Shown here in pieces: positions 12,816-25,141 of a stretch of 64,000 bases of DNA. Position numbers and translations under genes: made by a program. The DNA is taken from positions 396,412,541 through 396,476,540 of the forward strand of contig CM054057.1 of the NCBI GenBank assembly GCA_028641055.1, read 5' to 3'. The notes beneath the pieces were generated by a model, which had not been told where the DNA came from, did not search any database, and saw only the letters and a list, made by a program, of their open reading frames with translations. This DNA comes from Alopecurus myosuroides. Taxonomy: Eukaryota; Streptophyta; Magnoliopsida; Poales; Poaceae. The number at the start of each line of letters is the position of its first letter. Within the stretch, counting starts at the first letter, position 1.

Positions 12816-13350
12816 TTTTCATGACAATGATACGTTTTAAACATAGATAATGATGTGTCATTTTAGGATGCATCACCTTGTCGATGTCAAGGAGGTGTAG
12901 AGGGTGGTGAACTATCGTCAAACCAATTGTGTCGATGTGCTTGTGGTCATGGTGAGGGATCATACTCTTGGGGATGAAGTCTAAAGTCTTGCATATGTGG
13001 AAGTCAATCATGATGGTGATCTTGATGAGGAGCACTAAGATGTTCACGTTGGCGGCTTGACCTTGATGAACTCTGTGTTCAATGTGATAAGGAAGATGAA
13101 CGAGGGAGGTTAGCAAGATTTTCTAAGTTGATGTTGATTCGCACAATTTGATCATTGAATCTTATATCTTGCTCTTGTAGGTGACGCTCATGGTGTTCCA
13201 AGCCATCACGCACAATTTGGCGGAATTGCACATGCTCATGATGTGTGACGAAGTTGTGGCAGTGTTGATGTAGAAGGGGTTTCCATCATCATCGGAGGTT
13301 GCACTTATAGAGATATCGTCCCTGTCCATTTCAAAGGCACACAACTGATA
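12816..13350 (-). pseudogene. Possible Gypsy gag fragment
   Basis: On the minus strand, about 13080-13270 can be read as a Gln/His/Arg-rich helical segment that includes LQEQDIRFNDQIVRIN, then LENLANLPRSSS and a stop. His/Pro/Ser-rich low-complexity sequence follows in other frames down to about 12830. This texture is typical of the variable part of grass Gypsy gag proteins, but no catalytic or zinc-knuckle motif is visible and the frames are broken. It could be a chance resemblance. Confidence 0.35.
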
Positions 13351-13752
13351 GCAAGATGATGTTTATAATGTATGCGGATGTGTCTCACTTATCCAACTCT
13401 ACCTTGATAGTTGTATTGAAGCAAGTGGATTGGCAATGGGAGAAATGGTTCGACATAACACAAATTTGATTAGAGTCAAGAAAAACCAACGGCGACAACT
13501 AACACCCTTTCTGAGTATCTCAATGGGTTAGGAAAGTGGAAGAAAATCAACCAAATCCAAAGAAAACTTTTCTTAAACGTGGTAAAGGACCAAATTGACT
13601 ATTGCAAAAGAAACTGATACCACACACACACGAAAACAAAAGAAAAAATCACGCAAGAGATCAATGTGGTTAGTAAGGCCAAGAGACGAGTGACACCGAA
13701 ATGACCTAACAAAGACTAATCTCGGTTTCCACACTAAATCAAGAGGGGAAAA
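13351..13752. other. Gene-free flank of the compact LTR element
   Basis: A (CA)n-like tract lies at 13620-13632. A reversed ACTGATACCA near 13613 resembles a tRNA-Met-type primer site, but no associated LTR edge was found. Confidence 0.35.
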
Positions 13753-14600
13753 TGTGGCTATATTAGTGGAATATGATGATTGTGCATGTGTGAATTGGAA
13801 GAAAATATTGAGCCTCACTAATATTCATTATAGGGTGAATTCTTTCCTATTAATAAATAATGTTTGTTATGATTTAAATTTTATACTACCTAATTCTATG
13901 CACTTATGTATGATTAGGTTTATTGATAACACAAGCATTGGAGGGCCGATGAAGCTAGTTGACGAGGATGGCAAACACGAGGGAGGAAGTGCTGCCATGA
14001 AGAAAAAGGTATTCGGTTCGTACTTGTAGAAGTCCCAAATTTGAAACGATGATACGAACTGAAAATAAGCACAATCTAAAAAGGAAATTTGAAGAGCTTT
14101 CCAATGGATCTAGGCCCATGCACCAGTTCGATATGTACATGGCGTGGTGGCCGAAACAATTCACGAGTCGTTTTCTGTCAGTTTCCAAATAGAGTCCTGT
14201 CAAGTTAGGAAACCTAGGTATTAGTTTGTTTTCGACTCCAACTGCATCTTGGATGTCTAGCACCTTTATAGAATTGTAATTTTGTTAGTTTTTTGTTAGA
14301 CTACCTTAAAAACAAACTCTAGCTTTCATAGATTGAACTTGCTTGTAAGCATTCATCTTGAAGTATTGTTACCTTTGAAAATTATGCGGTTATCTGATGT
14401 TCCATTGGGAATAAGAAGATATAGGACCACTACGTAGTCAGCGGCTACTTTGTGCAAGAGTGTTTAGTTGAGAATATCCAAAGGGATTGATTGTTGTTGC
14501 ATGGGCAACATGGATTAGCCAGGAGAGTTTTCAGTGTAGCACTAGTTATCATCCACCATAATTCGAGTTGCTCATAGAGAAGATCAGGCCACCCCATATC
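13753..14600 (+). repeat. 5' LTR of the compact element
   Basis: This repeat is 848 bp, with a TATA-like CTTTATAGAATTG near 14260. The open frame shared with the right LTR (starting MAILVE) is conserved but has no known domain. Confidence 0.72.
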
Positions 14601-15082
14601 ATCTTGGTATCACATAATATAATTTAGTACAATACTCTCTGGTCATTACATTGTTCTAAATATCAGAGTAGCGCAGTTGAAGCATGGTATCCACTATCTA
14701 TTGATCTAAATTGTTTGGATTGTTTTTACCTTGCTACCACAAAATTTGATCATAGATCTTCTATGAGAACACTTGATTTAATACTAAATAATAAGAACTT
14801 ATACATATTTGTTTCTTCATATGATCATGATTATATGAACTTAACTTATACCTGCAATTGTGAATGATATTTGCTGATAAAGTGTTTATTCTTGTATGAC
14901 CATTATATGTTAATTACTTGCAATTTTCGTTGCTTTTTCTCATGTGAGAATACTTATCATGTCCACAAAAATGACGCGGACTATTATTTATACATATATT
15001 TTGCGTACACGTTGTTCTTTTTGTTTCTTCCACGTTCAGCTTACCACAAGCCGAGGATGTCTTGTCTTGAAGAAAGGGAGGA

Positions 15083-15951
15083 TGATATGGCTATATTAGT
15101 GGAAGATGATGATTGTGCATGTATGAATTGGAAGAAGATATTGAGCCTCACTGATGTTCATTATAAGGTGAATTGTTTCCTATTAATAAATAATGTTTGT
15201 GATGATTTGAATTTTATACTACCTAAATCTATGCACTTATGTATGATTAGGTTTATTGATAATACAAGCACTGGAGGACCGATGAAGCTGGTTGACGAGG
15301 ATGGCAAACATGAGGGAGGCGAGGAAGGAAGTGGGGTCATCAAGGAAAAGATATTCGGTTCGGACTGGCAGAAGTCCCGAATTTGAAACGATGATGGACT
15401 CTTCATACGGACTCCAAATAATGCGAATAAGAACAATCTGAAAAGGAAATTCGAAGAGCTTTCCACTGTATCTGGACCCATGCACCGGTTCGACACGAAC
15501 AAGGCACGGTGGCCGAAACAATTCACGGGTCGTTTTCTTCCAGTTTCTGTATAATCCTGTCATGTTAGGAAGCCTAAAGATTAGTTTGTTTTCGACTCCA
15601 ACTGCAGCTTGGACGTCCAACAGCCTTTATAGGTTTGTAATTTCGTTGGTTTTAGGTTAGACTATGTTAAAAATAAACCCTAGTTTTCATTGATTGAATT
15701 TTCTTGTAAGCATTCATCTTGAAGTATTGTTACCTTTGCAAATTATGCGTGTTATAGCATGTTCCATTGGGAATAAGAAAATAGAGGACCACTTAATAGT
15801 AAGTGGCTAGTTAGTGCAAGAGTGTGTAGTTGAGAATATTCAAATGGAGTGATTGCTGTTGGGATTATCCAGTAGAGTTTTCAGTGTAGCACTAGTTATC
15901 ATACACCATAATTCGAGTTTCTCATAGAGAAGATTGGTCCACCCCATATCA
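15083..15951 (+). repeat. 3' LTR of the compact element
   Basis: This repeat is 869 bp and collinear with 13753-14600, with small indels. The main difference is an insertion of about 18 bp after the GAGGGAGG block near 15317. Confidence 0.72.
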
Positions 15952-16789
15952 GGGACACTAACTCGATTGCTTGAAAGTAAGGAAACTAGATTTGCATAAA
16001 GTGTTCACTGGTCACTCTCACCTAGCTAGCGAAGTTAAGCGTTCCTACAAAGAGAAAAGCTTGGCACCACATTGTTTTTCTTTTTATTTTATTTATTTAT
16101 TTTAGATGTTAATGCCAAGATGTTAGAGGATACTACGCTCTCACAAATGCAACAACAAGAACTCTCGGTGGCACTAGTACAATACCTTGCAATCGTATGA
16201 GCTAGTCCGGTAGGACTAGTTTCGCGAAAGGAAGAAGAGTTATCAAGCAGAAGCAAGTTATACATATAATTAGTCACCCTCGTACTTGCGGTCGAGGTTG
16301 GTTCGTGAAATCTCCGGGGCTTCAAGTTGGATGATGCCGTAGACGCTGTTGATGGATTCGCGTCAGCAGCTCAATCACCCTAATCGGAGAAACATATCAA
16401 AATGATGACAGAAACAAACATTGGAACCAGATGAGAGGTTTGTTGTTTCTTCCCTGCGCGGATGGACTGGAAGAACAGGTCTGATCATCCGGCGATGCCG
16501 GATGTACTGGCAGGTACGATGCCAGATCGTCCGACGAGCACGATTCTGCTCGTGTTCTTTGTTCCAAAAGAAAAACCGACAGGATTTTTGGGCAAAATCG
16601 GGGAAAGTGTTCAAATGGAAAAGTGGTAGGGGTCTAAAGCAACAGATCCATGCAACAAAACCATGAAAAACGCATCAAATCAACAAAACTATCAAAATCC
16701 TTTTAGGCTCTTTTTGGAGATTTTCGAAATTGGGATGGGGATGAAAAAATATTGTGGAAATGGGCGTTTGAGGGGTCAAATCTGTCGCA
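15952..16789. other. Stretch without recognised gene
   Basis: There is T-rich simple sequence at 16075-16105. CCGG-containing words such as CATCCGGCGATGCCGG appear from 16480 onward. It is probably interior sequence of the reversed LTR element whose primer site follows. Confidence 0.35.
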
Positions 16790-16806
16790 ACCTGGCTCTG
16801 ATACCA
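16790..16806 (-). other. Reversed tRNA-Met-type primer binding site
   Basis: The plus strand reads CTGGCTCTGATACCAG; its reverse complement contains TGGTATCAGAGCCAG, complementary to initiator tRNA-Met and typical of plant LTR elements. It implies a minus-strand element whose 5' LTR lies to the right, beginning near 16808. Confidence 0.7.
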
Positions 16807-16807
16807 G

Positions 16808-19800
16808 ATGGTGAGTTGGTTACTACGGGGATGGCCCGATCTCACGAAAGACCCAAAACGGAAGAGGCAAAACACCAAGAACCAAGGTAACTAGATAACC
16901 AGTGCAAACTAGAGGATTCGAATACCGACAACTAAACCCACGGACGCCTCCAGCAAAAAACCCACTCGAACTCACCTTGGTTGGAACCACTTCTACCCTG
17001 CGGCTGGTCCACCGCACCAATAGATCCTCGAGGGTCAGTCGAGAAAGATTGGGAGAACACCAACAGAATCCAAAGGGGAAATGATGGCAATTTCGGAGTA
17101 GTCTTGATATGATCCAAATACATGAGTAGATGGGGTAGCCTTGATTTGGTACTAGACATACATCTTAAGAGTAGCCTCACACGAGTGGGTAAGAGAAAAT
17201 GCCACAAGTTATATGTCATCATCTCTACAATAGATCTGAAGGAGGAGGTCCTATTTATAGTGGGGCGAATGAGTAGGTGGAGAGGACTTTATAGGGTCTG
17301 GGGCCAGTTTCTGCGCGCAGGCACGGGGGCGCCCGACGATCCGGCAGTTTAGGTGCATGTACGTTCGGCGTCTGGGACTTCTCTATCTTTTGGCGCTGGC
17401 GTGCTGGTTTCGTAGCGTCGGACGATCTGTCGGGCTTTTGCTATGACGCCCCGGGATCGAGCACTATGCAGATTTCAGCATTTCCGCCAAAATCCACATA
17501 ATAACCGATTCCAGGTTGCCACTTGTGATAACATTACAACAGTTCACGAATAATCCACAACAACAACAGAAAAGATATATACAAGACGACTCAAACGAGT
17601 CAAGGATACAACTGATACAGTACAAAGATCCAAATGACAGCGGAAGAAACAACATAGTGTCCGACTACGGACAAGATACAAATTGGACTAAGAGTCCTGA
17701 AGATAACCGAGAGCGTCCAATCCCTGCCCAGGCCAAGCTGGAGGGATTCCCAAGCTAACGTCGTCAGACTTCAAACCTGTTGACTGCAATGTGGAATATG
17801 CAGCCACGAAATGGATTCGTGGGTCAGTACTATTAAGTACTGGCAAGTGGATAAACCATACTCACAAGATACCAGCGTAACCAATCATCACAAGATACAA
17901 ATACTTTGGGTACAACGGAAAGGAAGGGATTATTGCAAAGAAGCGGCAGCGGGCTGCACTAACTAACTACAGAGACGCGCTACAACATCCGGCTAAAAGA
18001 AAGGGATAAGATAGCGCGACAAAACCAACTATAACTACTCACCAAACAATACCCATCCAGTATTACCCCTACTAAGGAAGCAACCCAAGGAAACTCACAC
18101 TGTTGATTAAGGTGACATTCATTTTTATGGTGGAGGTAATCTATATTACTAGTCAAGTTATCATCATTAAGTGTAAGTTGTCTGAGTAATTGTTAGCCAG
18201 CACTTTCACCAAGTCATCCATAACCGCGGACAACACGGCTTCTCGAGAAGATTAACCCTGCAGGGATGCACCAATTTGGCCGTACACGTAAGAATGACCC
18301 GCCAGATGGAAAGGCCCTTCCACCAAGCGAGGCACTCAACACAACCCAACTCTTCTTCGCATCAAGCCCAAAGAACCCCGTGCAATTGAGCGCACGGCTA
18401 ATCAAGCCCCACGAAGAAAAGGGGACCCTCATAGCACTCTAAGAACGTGTCTCCCTAAATGCCGACTACAAAAGTTCCACCCTGGCGCCAAGGGTTCGCA
18501 CCTGCATATGCATGCGGCAAATGGAAAACCCGAACTAAATGAGGCGATTTGGACGAGATGCGAATCGAATCAAAGTTGCAGGGGGCGCCCATACTCGCTT
18601 CCCACATGCGGTTAGCGCGCTCATCATGGATCGGAGGACAAGACCCTTTTCCTAATTAAGGTCGACACTAGCAGGCCTCAAAACCACGCTGGGCCTCCTG
18701 CCGGTGCCTTATCATCAAATTATTATTACCCAAAACATTAACATGTTGTTGATTGAATTGAAACCCAACTATCGACTAAACAGGTGATAGGACAAAGGAC
18801 AACAGGACTCGAGCGCAAACAAACCTAAGCATGCAACTACGACACGAGGGCCAACGGGGTAAACAAACAACAGGTAATAGGAAGTGGAAGGAAGGCTATA
18901 TCATGGTTGCAAGGTAAACATATGATAGGATCGAGACACAAGCATCGAATCATAAGGCTAGAATAAAGGCAACGGGAAGAATCGGTAACAAGTGATGAAA
19001 GGCAGCCATAGGTAGCAAGTAAGTATACTTGCCTGAGATCCAGCAAGTAGAGGTACATCCGCAGAACTTGTCGTTGCTCACATCATCTCAACGTCCTATC
19101 CGCGAAGAAGCAACGAACTAGAACAAACACCGGATGCAACAATTACTTCTACGGCAAAAGATCCAGCATGATCAAGATATGGATGCATGACAATTAATTG
19201 ATGCATCAAAGTAAACCAGTTGACATGGTAAACATATTTAAATGGGCCCATATGCAATTTGGATTGCATATGGAAAAGCCCATGAATTAATGTTGAATTA
19301 AATGATCTACAAATAACCATCATGTGAAAGTTGATTAGAATGATGCATGGATGATGAAAACAATAAGAAAACAACAATAGCTTCAGTTTGATATGTTGTT
19401 TACCAAGTTTGGAATTTTATTTATTAAGTTATGAACTTTGGCATTTTAAATGATTTAAACAAACATTTGTTGTTTTCACCAATTTTAAATGTTCAAAACA
19501 GATAACAAAATTTATATTTGGAAAGAACACAAAATTTTAGATGGAATACATATTTCATTTGTTGAATTTGGATTTTAGATGAGCAAGTTATTAAATTGAC
19601 AATTTTAAATGCATTAATTAAGAAATAGTTGTTCTCAGCAATTTAATTTACTCAAAATAGAAAACAAAGTTTATATTTGGAAAGCTTATTCAATTTTGCA
19701 TGGAAAACATATTTTACATGTAGGAATTGGATTTGAATTGCCCAAGTTATGAATTTTGCAATTTAAAAGGTGTAATTAAAGTATTGAATTATTACTCCAA

Positions 19801-22150
19801 TTTTAATTAGGAAAAACAGTGAACAAATTGCATATTTGAAAAGTACAGGAAATTTGGAATGGAATACATATTTTACTTTTCAAAATTGGAGTTTAAATGA
19901 ATTTGTTATGGACATTTGAATTTCAGGGACCTTGCTGTAATTTTCCAGGGACTTGTGTGCAAAAACAGAGGACAGAAAAAAAGGAATTGCACCTCGCAGA
20001 GCTACCCAGGACCTATGACGCGTGGGCCAGGGCCAGGCTGGCAGCCACACGGGCGCGGGTGGAAGCTGGGGTGGCCACGGGGGTCACTGACATGCGGGGC
20101 CTGCCCGCGCGCGAGGGAAACCAAAAAGGTGGCCTTTATTCGGCCTAGGGGGGGTTCGAACTCGCGACCGCGAGGTGCGCGCGCAGAGTCCTTGCCACTG
20201 GGCTGGGCTGCGGTTTCTGAACATATACACAACTGAACCTTTAAGAGATAAAAGTAACGCATGCAATCTGACGAAACTGAAGATTGGCATCTTCAGGCGA
20301 ACGGGGACAACCGATGCGGATCGGCGGGAACGGGACCAGGACGGCAACGACCGGAAGCGGACGGCTCGGTGGTGCATCTGGTTGTGCATCGGGGCAGGGA
20401 GCGGTGCATGGGAGGGCAACCACGGAAGGAGAGGGCCGAGTCCAGTAGCAGCAGCTCGACCACGAGCTTGCAGCCATGGAGTCCATGGCGGACAGACCTC
20501 CGGCTCACTCGACTTGGCACGTCCGTGATGGAATCCAAACGTAGGAGGAGGGGAATCGGGAGAGGAGCTCACCGTGATGGTGCTTCTGTAGTCGAACTTC
20601 CTCGAGGACGTACCGAGGCGGTGTAGATGAGGAAGACGAAGCCGAGGTGCCGCGGGCGCGGAAGAAGACGTGCACGGCGCGATGCTCCAGGTCCTTCTCA
20701 GGTCCGGCTCCTGCTTGGAGATGGAAGAGGACATCCACGCGCAGCTCCTGGACATGGTCTCAGATCCCATCGAGGCTTGAGGCGATGGCGCCGTCGTCGT
20801 GGTCGGACGGCGAGGTGCTCAGGACGGGCTCGATTTTGGGGAGTAGAAGAAGGGAGCGGCGGCGCTAGGGAAGGGAACCGGAGGAGGAGAGCTAGGGCAA
20901 CCTCCTGGACATGATATATAGGCAAGGGGAACGTCGGATTGCCGTCCATCACCTCAACCGGATACGTGGCCATGGATGGGGGAGTTCGTACAGAGGTGAC
21001 GTAGGTTGAAGACGACAGATGGAGGTGGGCTGGAAACTAACGGGCTGGGGTGGTAGGTGGGCCACTTTGGCCTGCCTCCCCCAGCAGGTTCTCTTTATTC
21101 TTTTTTCCTTTTTTGTAGAAGGTGTAAGAAAAGGAATTGAGGGGGGGGTTTAGATGACCAAAAGTTATGAAATAAAAACCATGCACTTGGCACATAGAAA
21201 GCCCAGGTGCACAACTTTTATTTCTCCAAATTTTGAATATTGGTTACTGTTTTGAAATTGGAAAGAATTTGAGGGAATTTCACACTGATGGATTTATTTC
21301 AACTTTGAACAATTGAATTATTTATAAATTCAAGTTTGGTGGAACAAATTGAGATGTTATTGGAAACAATTTGATTTGAGAAAGGTGCATTTTGAAATTT
21401 GGAAAATTGGTTTTGAAATTTTAATTGGTTTGAATTTTGAATTGGTTTTTTTTTTTGCAAACAGAGGTGCAAATGATGCATGTGATGCAATGCCATGAGA
21501 AAGGAAAAGCAAACAATTCTAGTTGGGGGAAATCCCCCGGGTGTTACATTTGCCGGCACATCCGGCGGGCTCGTGGGGGTTGGACCCGAGAGGGGCCGCA
21601 CTCGTGTCGGTGCATACCGGCAGGCATCCGGCGTCTTGGAGTGAGTGGATGATCTGGCGTCGGAGTTGCCGGACGATCCGATGGTCTGGGAGTTTTCCAC
21701 CCGAGGCGGGCCACAGTGATGCCGGTAGTGACCGGCATCCTGGAGGTCGCCGGACGATCAAGGAGGTTGGCGTCGGACGGTCCGGCGACTCCAGGAGAGC
21801 TTCTTCCTCTCCATTTTTCCTTGTTCTTGCTCAACTTATTTGCGATATTCTTGTCCATCGTATTGGTTATCCTTGTCACTTTCTTGGAGCTCTCTTGGCG
21901 GGATGTAGCTGAGCACACATAGAACATTGGCATGAGGTAGCGCACCATTTACCAAGTCATCGAATTCATAAAGAGATAGGAGCGAGGTCACATTTTCTTC
22001 CATAGCCTTGGCGCGTCCTCTCATCATTGGTCCACTAGGTTTTGTAGGGGGACTTGGTCGAATAGGTTGGATTGCATCAACTTGGTTGCCGGCAGTTACC
22101 GGCATGCCGACAAAGACCCTGATTGTAGGGAGTATAGAGGGTTGCCTACA
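16808..22150 (-). mobile_element. Interrupted LTR region rich in CCGG words
   Basis: Sequence right of the reversed primer site (16808-17441) continues, after the inserted solo LTR, at 21554 to about 22150. Both parts share unusual repeated words such as GCCGGACGATC, CATCCGGCG and ACCGGCATGCCG. Continuity is shown by the TTTGC duplication that brackets the insertion. The outer edge near 22150 and the partner LTR were not located, so the assignment as a single 5' LTR is an inference. Confidence 0.5.
17442..21548 (-). repeat. Solo LTR (4.1 kb), minus orientation, target duplication TTTGC
   Basis: In reverse complement it starts TGTAACACCCGGGGG and ends near GGGGCGTCATA, collinear with the LTRs of element C but diverged. 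TTTGC occurs immediately outside both edges (17437-17441 and 21549-21553). No interior or second LTR is present, so it is a recombination-derived solo LTR. A minus-strand TATA box (CCTATATATC) lies near 20910-20920. At 20150-20215 the minus strand carries a tRNA-like A-box/B-box sequence, including GGTCGCGAGTTCGAACCCC. Long overlapping open frames at 20000-20970 reflect GC richness. Confidence 0.88.
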
Positions 22151-22559
22151 GAAAATCATGTTTTGTACTTGTTTGTATTTTAACCTGTTTCCCAAATACA
22201 GGTTTTAAATGTTTAAAAATTCAGAAAAAAAGTGTGTGTGTACACAAGCATATTCTATGTGCCTCTACAAAGTTTCACGAAGAAGTGACGTTTTATCTGG
22301 CCTGTGTAGAAAGACAAAAATTATGACTATTTTTTTGTGTGTAAATAGCACCAAAATTATCTCTTTTTTTGTCTTGAAAAAATACACATAATTTTTTCAC
22401 GAAATTTTTATGTTGGGCACATATTTTTGTATAATCTATGCATACGATTTTTGTTTCATAATTTTTAACCTTTTTGGAAGTTTTTTTACATTTTTTTTTT
22501 AAAAGTGGGTTCATATACCCACTGGTTCAGTGTATCCAACCTACAAGCTAGCGAGGTTG
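22151..22559. other. AT-rich, gene-free stretch
   Basis: Low-complexity DNA with T and A runs and partially self-complementary words (AAAGACAAAAATTATGAC and later TTTTTGTCTTGAAAAAATAC) suggests a MITE-like or terminal repeat. No protein is supported. Confidence 0.4.
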
Positions 22560-22787
22560 TCCAGGAATAATTTTTGAGATAGATGCATGGGCGATCCTCA
22601 AAGTCTCCGAGATGTGTCAAGTTGGTCCCAAATCTTTGAAAATACACGTCTAGATCCCAAATGTTACATAAATGATTCATTCCAGGTCCTTTTCTCGTTT
22701 GGCTAGCTTTGACCCTCGCCACATGGACAGTGGGGCGTGTGGCGAGAGAATTCCCGCGCCTGCCGTTGGAAACCTTGCATCTTAACC

Positions 22788-22797
22788 CTTATAAGCC
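22788..22797 (+). promoter_or_regulatory. TATA-like box upstream of the GRF gene
   Basis: CTTATAAGCC lies about 62 bp before the proposed start codon and is followed by a pyrimidine-rich leader ending CCGCTGCC-ATG. Spacing fits a plant core promoter. There is no independent support. Confidence 0.45.
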
Positions 22798-22858
22798 TCG
22801 GTCTTTCTATTCCCCAGTCCCTAGGTTTTCTCTCCCTTAGCTCTATTTTCCCGCTGCC

Positions 22859-23365
22859 ATGTCTCTCGTCGGAAGCTCATCGGGTGGCAAGAGATTGAAG
22901 TACAAGGATTCCTCGTCGGTTGCACCGCTCCCAGTAGATTCACCTGCGATGGCAGCATATGCTCGGCGGCATGCACCTCTTGGGTCACCGCTGCCATTAG
23001 TGTTATGTTCGTGTTGTCAAATTCGTTGCACGGTTCGGTGTGTTTCCAGATCAGAAGTCAATCCAGGACGTGTGTTCTACAAGTTCCCTACTCATGGAAG
23101 TTTCTTACTTCAAACATTGGGTTTTCACTTGGATTTGAATGTTGATTGCATCCATTGATTTTTCTGAATCTTGCTTTCTGAAGAAGGGGGTGTGAATCCT
23201 TGTAATCACTACTACTGGGAAGACGGGGAGGACAGCTATGTTGATTTCCTAATCACAAATGGATTCATCGTTGGTGGTGGCATTGCATCTGTTGATTATT
23301 CGAGTGGTCACTTTCGGATTGAGGAAATTGAGGAGGAAGAAGCCACTCGACTGAAGATGAACTAG
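22859..23365 (+). CDS. GRF-type zinc finger protein, two exons, 140 aa
   Basis: Exons 22859-23099 and 23184-23365 join across an 84 bp GT-AG intron (phase 1) to give 140 residues starting MSLVGSSSGGKRLKY. Residues about 50-94 form a GRF zinc finger. CSC opens it, followed by NPGRVFYKFP, a gap, then NPCNHYYWED. The usual CxC...FYxCP...C pattern is kept except that the third cysteine is phenylalanine (FYKFP), so metal binding may be impaired. GRF domains bind nucleic acid in nucleases and topoisomerases; the role of the small plant proteins is unknown. The acidic helix IEEEEATRLKMN precedes a TAG stop. Reading through that stop continues plausible coiled coil (see next entry), so the stop is probably a mutation. 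The gene converges on the MULE transposase. Confidence 0.65.
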
Positions 23366-23489
23366 TTGGTTCCGAAAATGGAACAATGTCTGAATAAGAT
23401 GGAATCAGTTGATTGTGTTGTGTAGGACTGTGATTACTGCTTCGGTGTTGTTGATTGCAATGATGTTGTATGTGGCTATAGCTAAGTAG
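23366..23489 (+). pseudogene. Disconnected C-terminal coding remnant of the GRF gene
   Basis: In the same frame after the TAG, the sequence reads LVPKMEQCLNKMES, a continuation of the preceding coiled coil. Shifting one base then gives VITASVLLIAMMLYVAIAK and a stop at 23487-23489, a typical membrane-spanning tail. Many small plant GRF proteins have the order GRF, coiled coil, C-terminal hydrophobic helix (from family knowledge). One substitution (the TAG) and one frameshift would therefore separate this tail from the finger. Confidence 0.5.
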
Positions 23490-23753
23490 ATCGCTTCTCG
23501 ATGAATGTGATCTCTTTCGATGTCCGAGTGTTGCAGAATATGTATCAGGAACTTGCAATGAATAAGAGTTTGTATCAGTGTAGTTTGTTTGTGGAATTCG
23601 AAAGTTTGGCAGCATTTTGTTTGTGTTTAAGAATATTTGAGTTAAGTATAATGTATTGAATAAACATATTTAGATGCATACAGAATGAGTTGTCCCTGAA
23701 TGTGATCTGTTTCGATTCATCGACAAATTGTCGATGAATTGTGGATGAATGTT

Positions 23754-25141
23754 TGATGTCTACGCATGCTTCTATTCTTGTAGACAGAGTTGGGCCTCCA
23801 AGTGCAGAGGCTTGTAGAACGGCAGCAAGTTTCCCTTAAGTGGATCACCCAAGGTTTATCGAACTTAGGGAGCTAGAGGTCAAAGATATCCCTCTCAAGC
23901 AACCCTGCAATTAAGATACAAGAAGTCTCTTGTGTCCCCAACATACCCAATATACTTGTCAGGTATATAGGTGCACTAGTTCGGCGAAGAGATAGTGAAA
24001 TGCGAGCAATATGGATGGTTATAAGTAATAATAGCAATCTGAAATAAATATGGCAGCAAGCAAACATGTAGCAGAACAGGCGGAAAACGGTGTTTCAATG
24101 CTTGGAAACAAGGCCTAGGGATCCTACTTTCACTACTGGACACTCTCAACAATGATCACATAATTTAATAACTAAATATCTTCTCTTCACTATGCTACTC
24201 TAAACCCTCTCCGGTTGGATAACGAACACTAATCATTACGTAGGGCTGCAAAAGGCATTCCTTAAAGTAAGAATTCCCATGTCTAGTTAACCCCACGATG
24301 TCAGTATGAGCGCCCCAGAAGGTACTAGACAAACACCACAATTCATAGATGAGACACACACGATGTGCACACTATCACCTTCACACCGCGGGACATGGTG
24401 ACTCCAAAGTTCATATTAATAAAACACTTGAGTAGCACAAGACGAAAAGTAACATCTACTTACTCAACTAGATTACAAAGCTCACGATCACATATAGATC
24501 ACACCATGGGAGAGAGAGATGAACCACATAGCTATCGTAGATCCCTTCGCCTCGGGGGAGAACTAATCCCTCCTCATCATATGAGACAGCAACGGTGATG
24601 GAGATGGCGGTGGAGTCGATGGAGATGGCTTTCGGGGGCACTTCCCCGTCCCGGCAGGGTGCCAGAACAGAAATTTGTCCCCCCGAAACTTGTCGGCGGT
24701 GGCGGCGGAGCTACGGATGTATTTTGTGGAAAAGGTCGATTCTTTTAGGGTTTTCCCTCGGGGGAGTATAAATAGGCGAAAGGGCGATGCCAGGGGGTGG
24801 CCAGGGGGCTCACACCACCAGGTGGTGCGACCAGGGAGACCCGCGCCACCCTATGGTGTGGCCACCCTGTGGCCCCCCTCCGGGGCTCTTCGGGACTTCT
24901 GGATGCTTCTGGGGAAAATAGGAACTTCGGGATTCGTGGGGTCCAATTTTGAGAATATTTCCAGAACAACTTTTTTGAAATAAAAAACAGCAGAAAACAG
25001 GGAACTGGCACTTGGCATCTTGTCAATAGGTTAGTCCCGGAAAACGTAAGGAAACGTAGGAAAACATACGGAAAACATGTAGCAATTGGCATAATATCAA
25101 CATGGAACATCAGAAATTATAGATATGTTGGAGACGTATCA
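23754..25141 (-). repeat. 3' LTR of element B
   Basis: The plus strand reads TGATGTCTACG at the left edge and GACGTATCA at the right edge, 1388 bp. A TATA box on the minus strand (reverse of TATAAATA) lies at 24767-24774. Confidence 0.88.

Larger units (their letters stand above)
13753..15951 (+). mobile_element. Compact non-autonomous LTR retrotransposon (2.2 kb)
   Basis: Two direct repeats of about 0.85 kb (13753-14600 and 15083-15951) both end CCCCATATCA and enclose 482 bp. Directly after the left repeat comes a TGGTATCA primer-site-like sequence (14604-14611). Before the right repeat is a purine tract, GAAGAAAGGGAGGA. The left LTR starts TGTGGCTATA and the right TGATATGGCTATA, a 3-base difference at the very end. 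No 5-bp target duplication was found (GAAAA versus GGGAC), so an edge may be rearranged. The interior is too short for gag or pol; a few residues just before the right LTR may be the end of a lost polyprotein. Confidence 0.75.

Noticed and set aside
13352..13355. Minus-strand LTR paired with the reversed ACTGATACCA near 13613
   Set aside because: No LTR edge was found at the expected distance. The ten-base match is weak and may be chance.
20000..20975. Open frames of up to 228 codons in the solo LTR
   Set aside because: They overlap in several frames on both strands within an LTR, with no conserved motif. GC-driven artefact.
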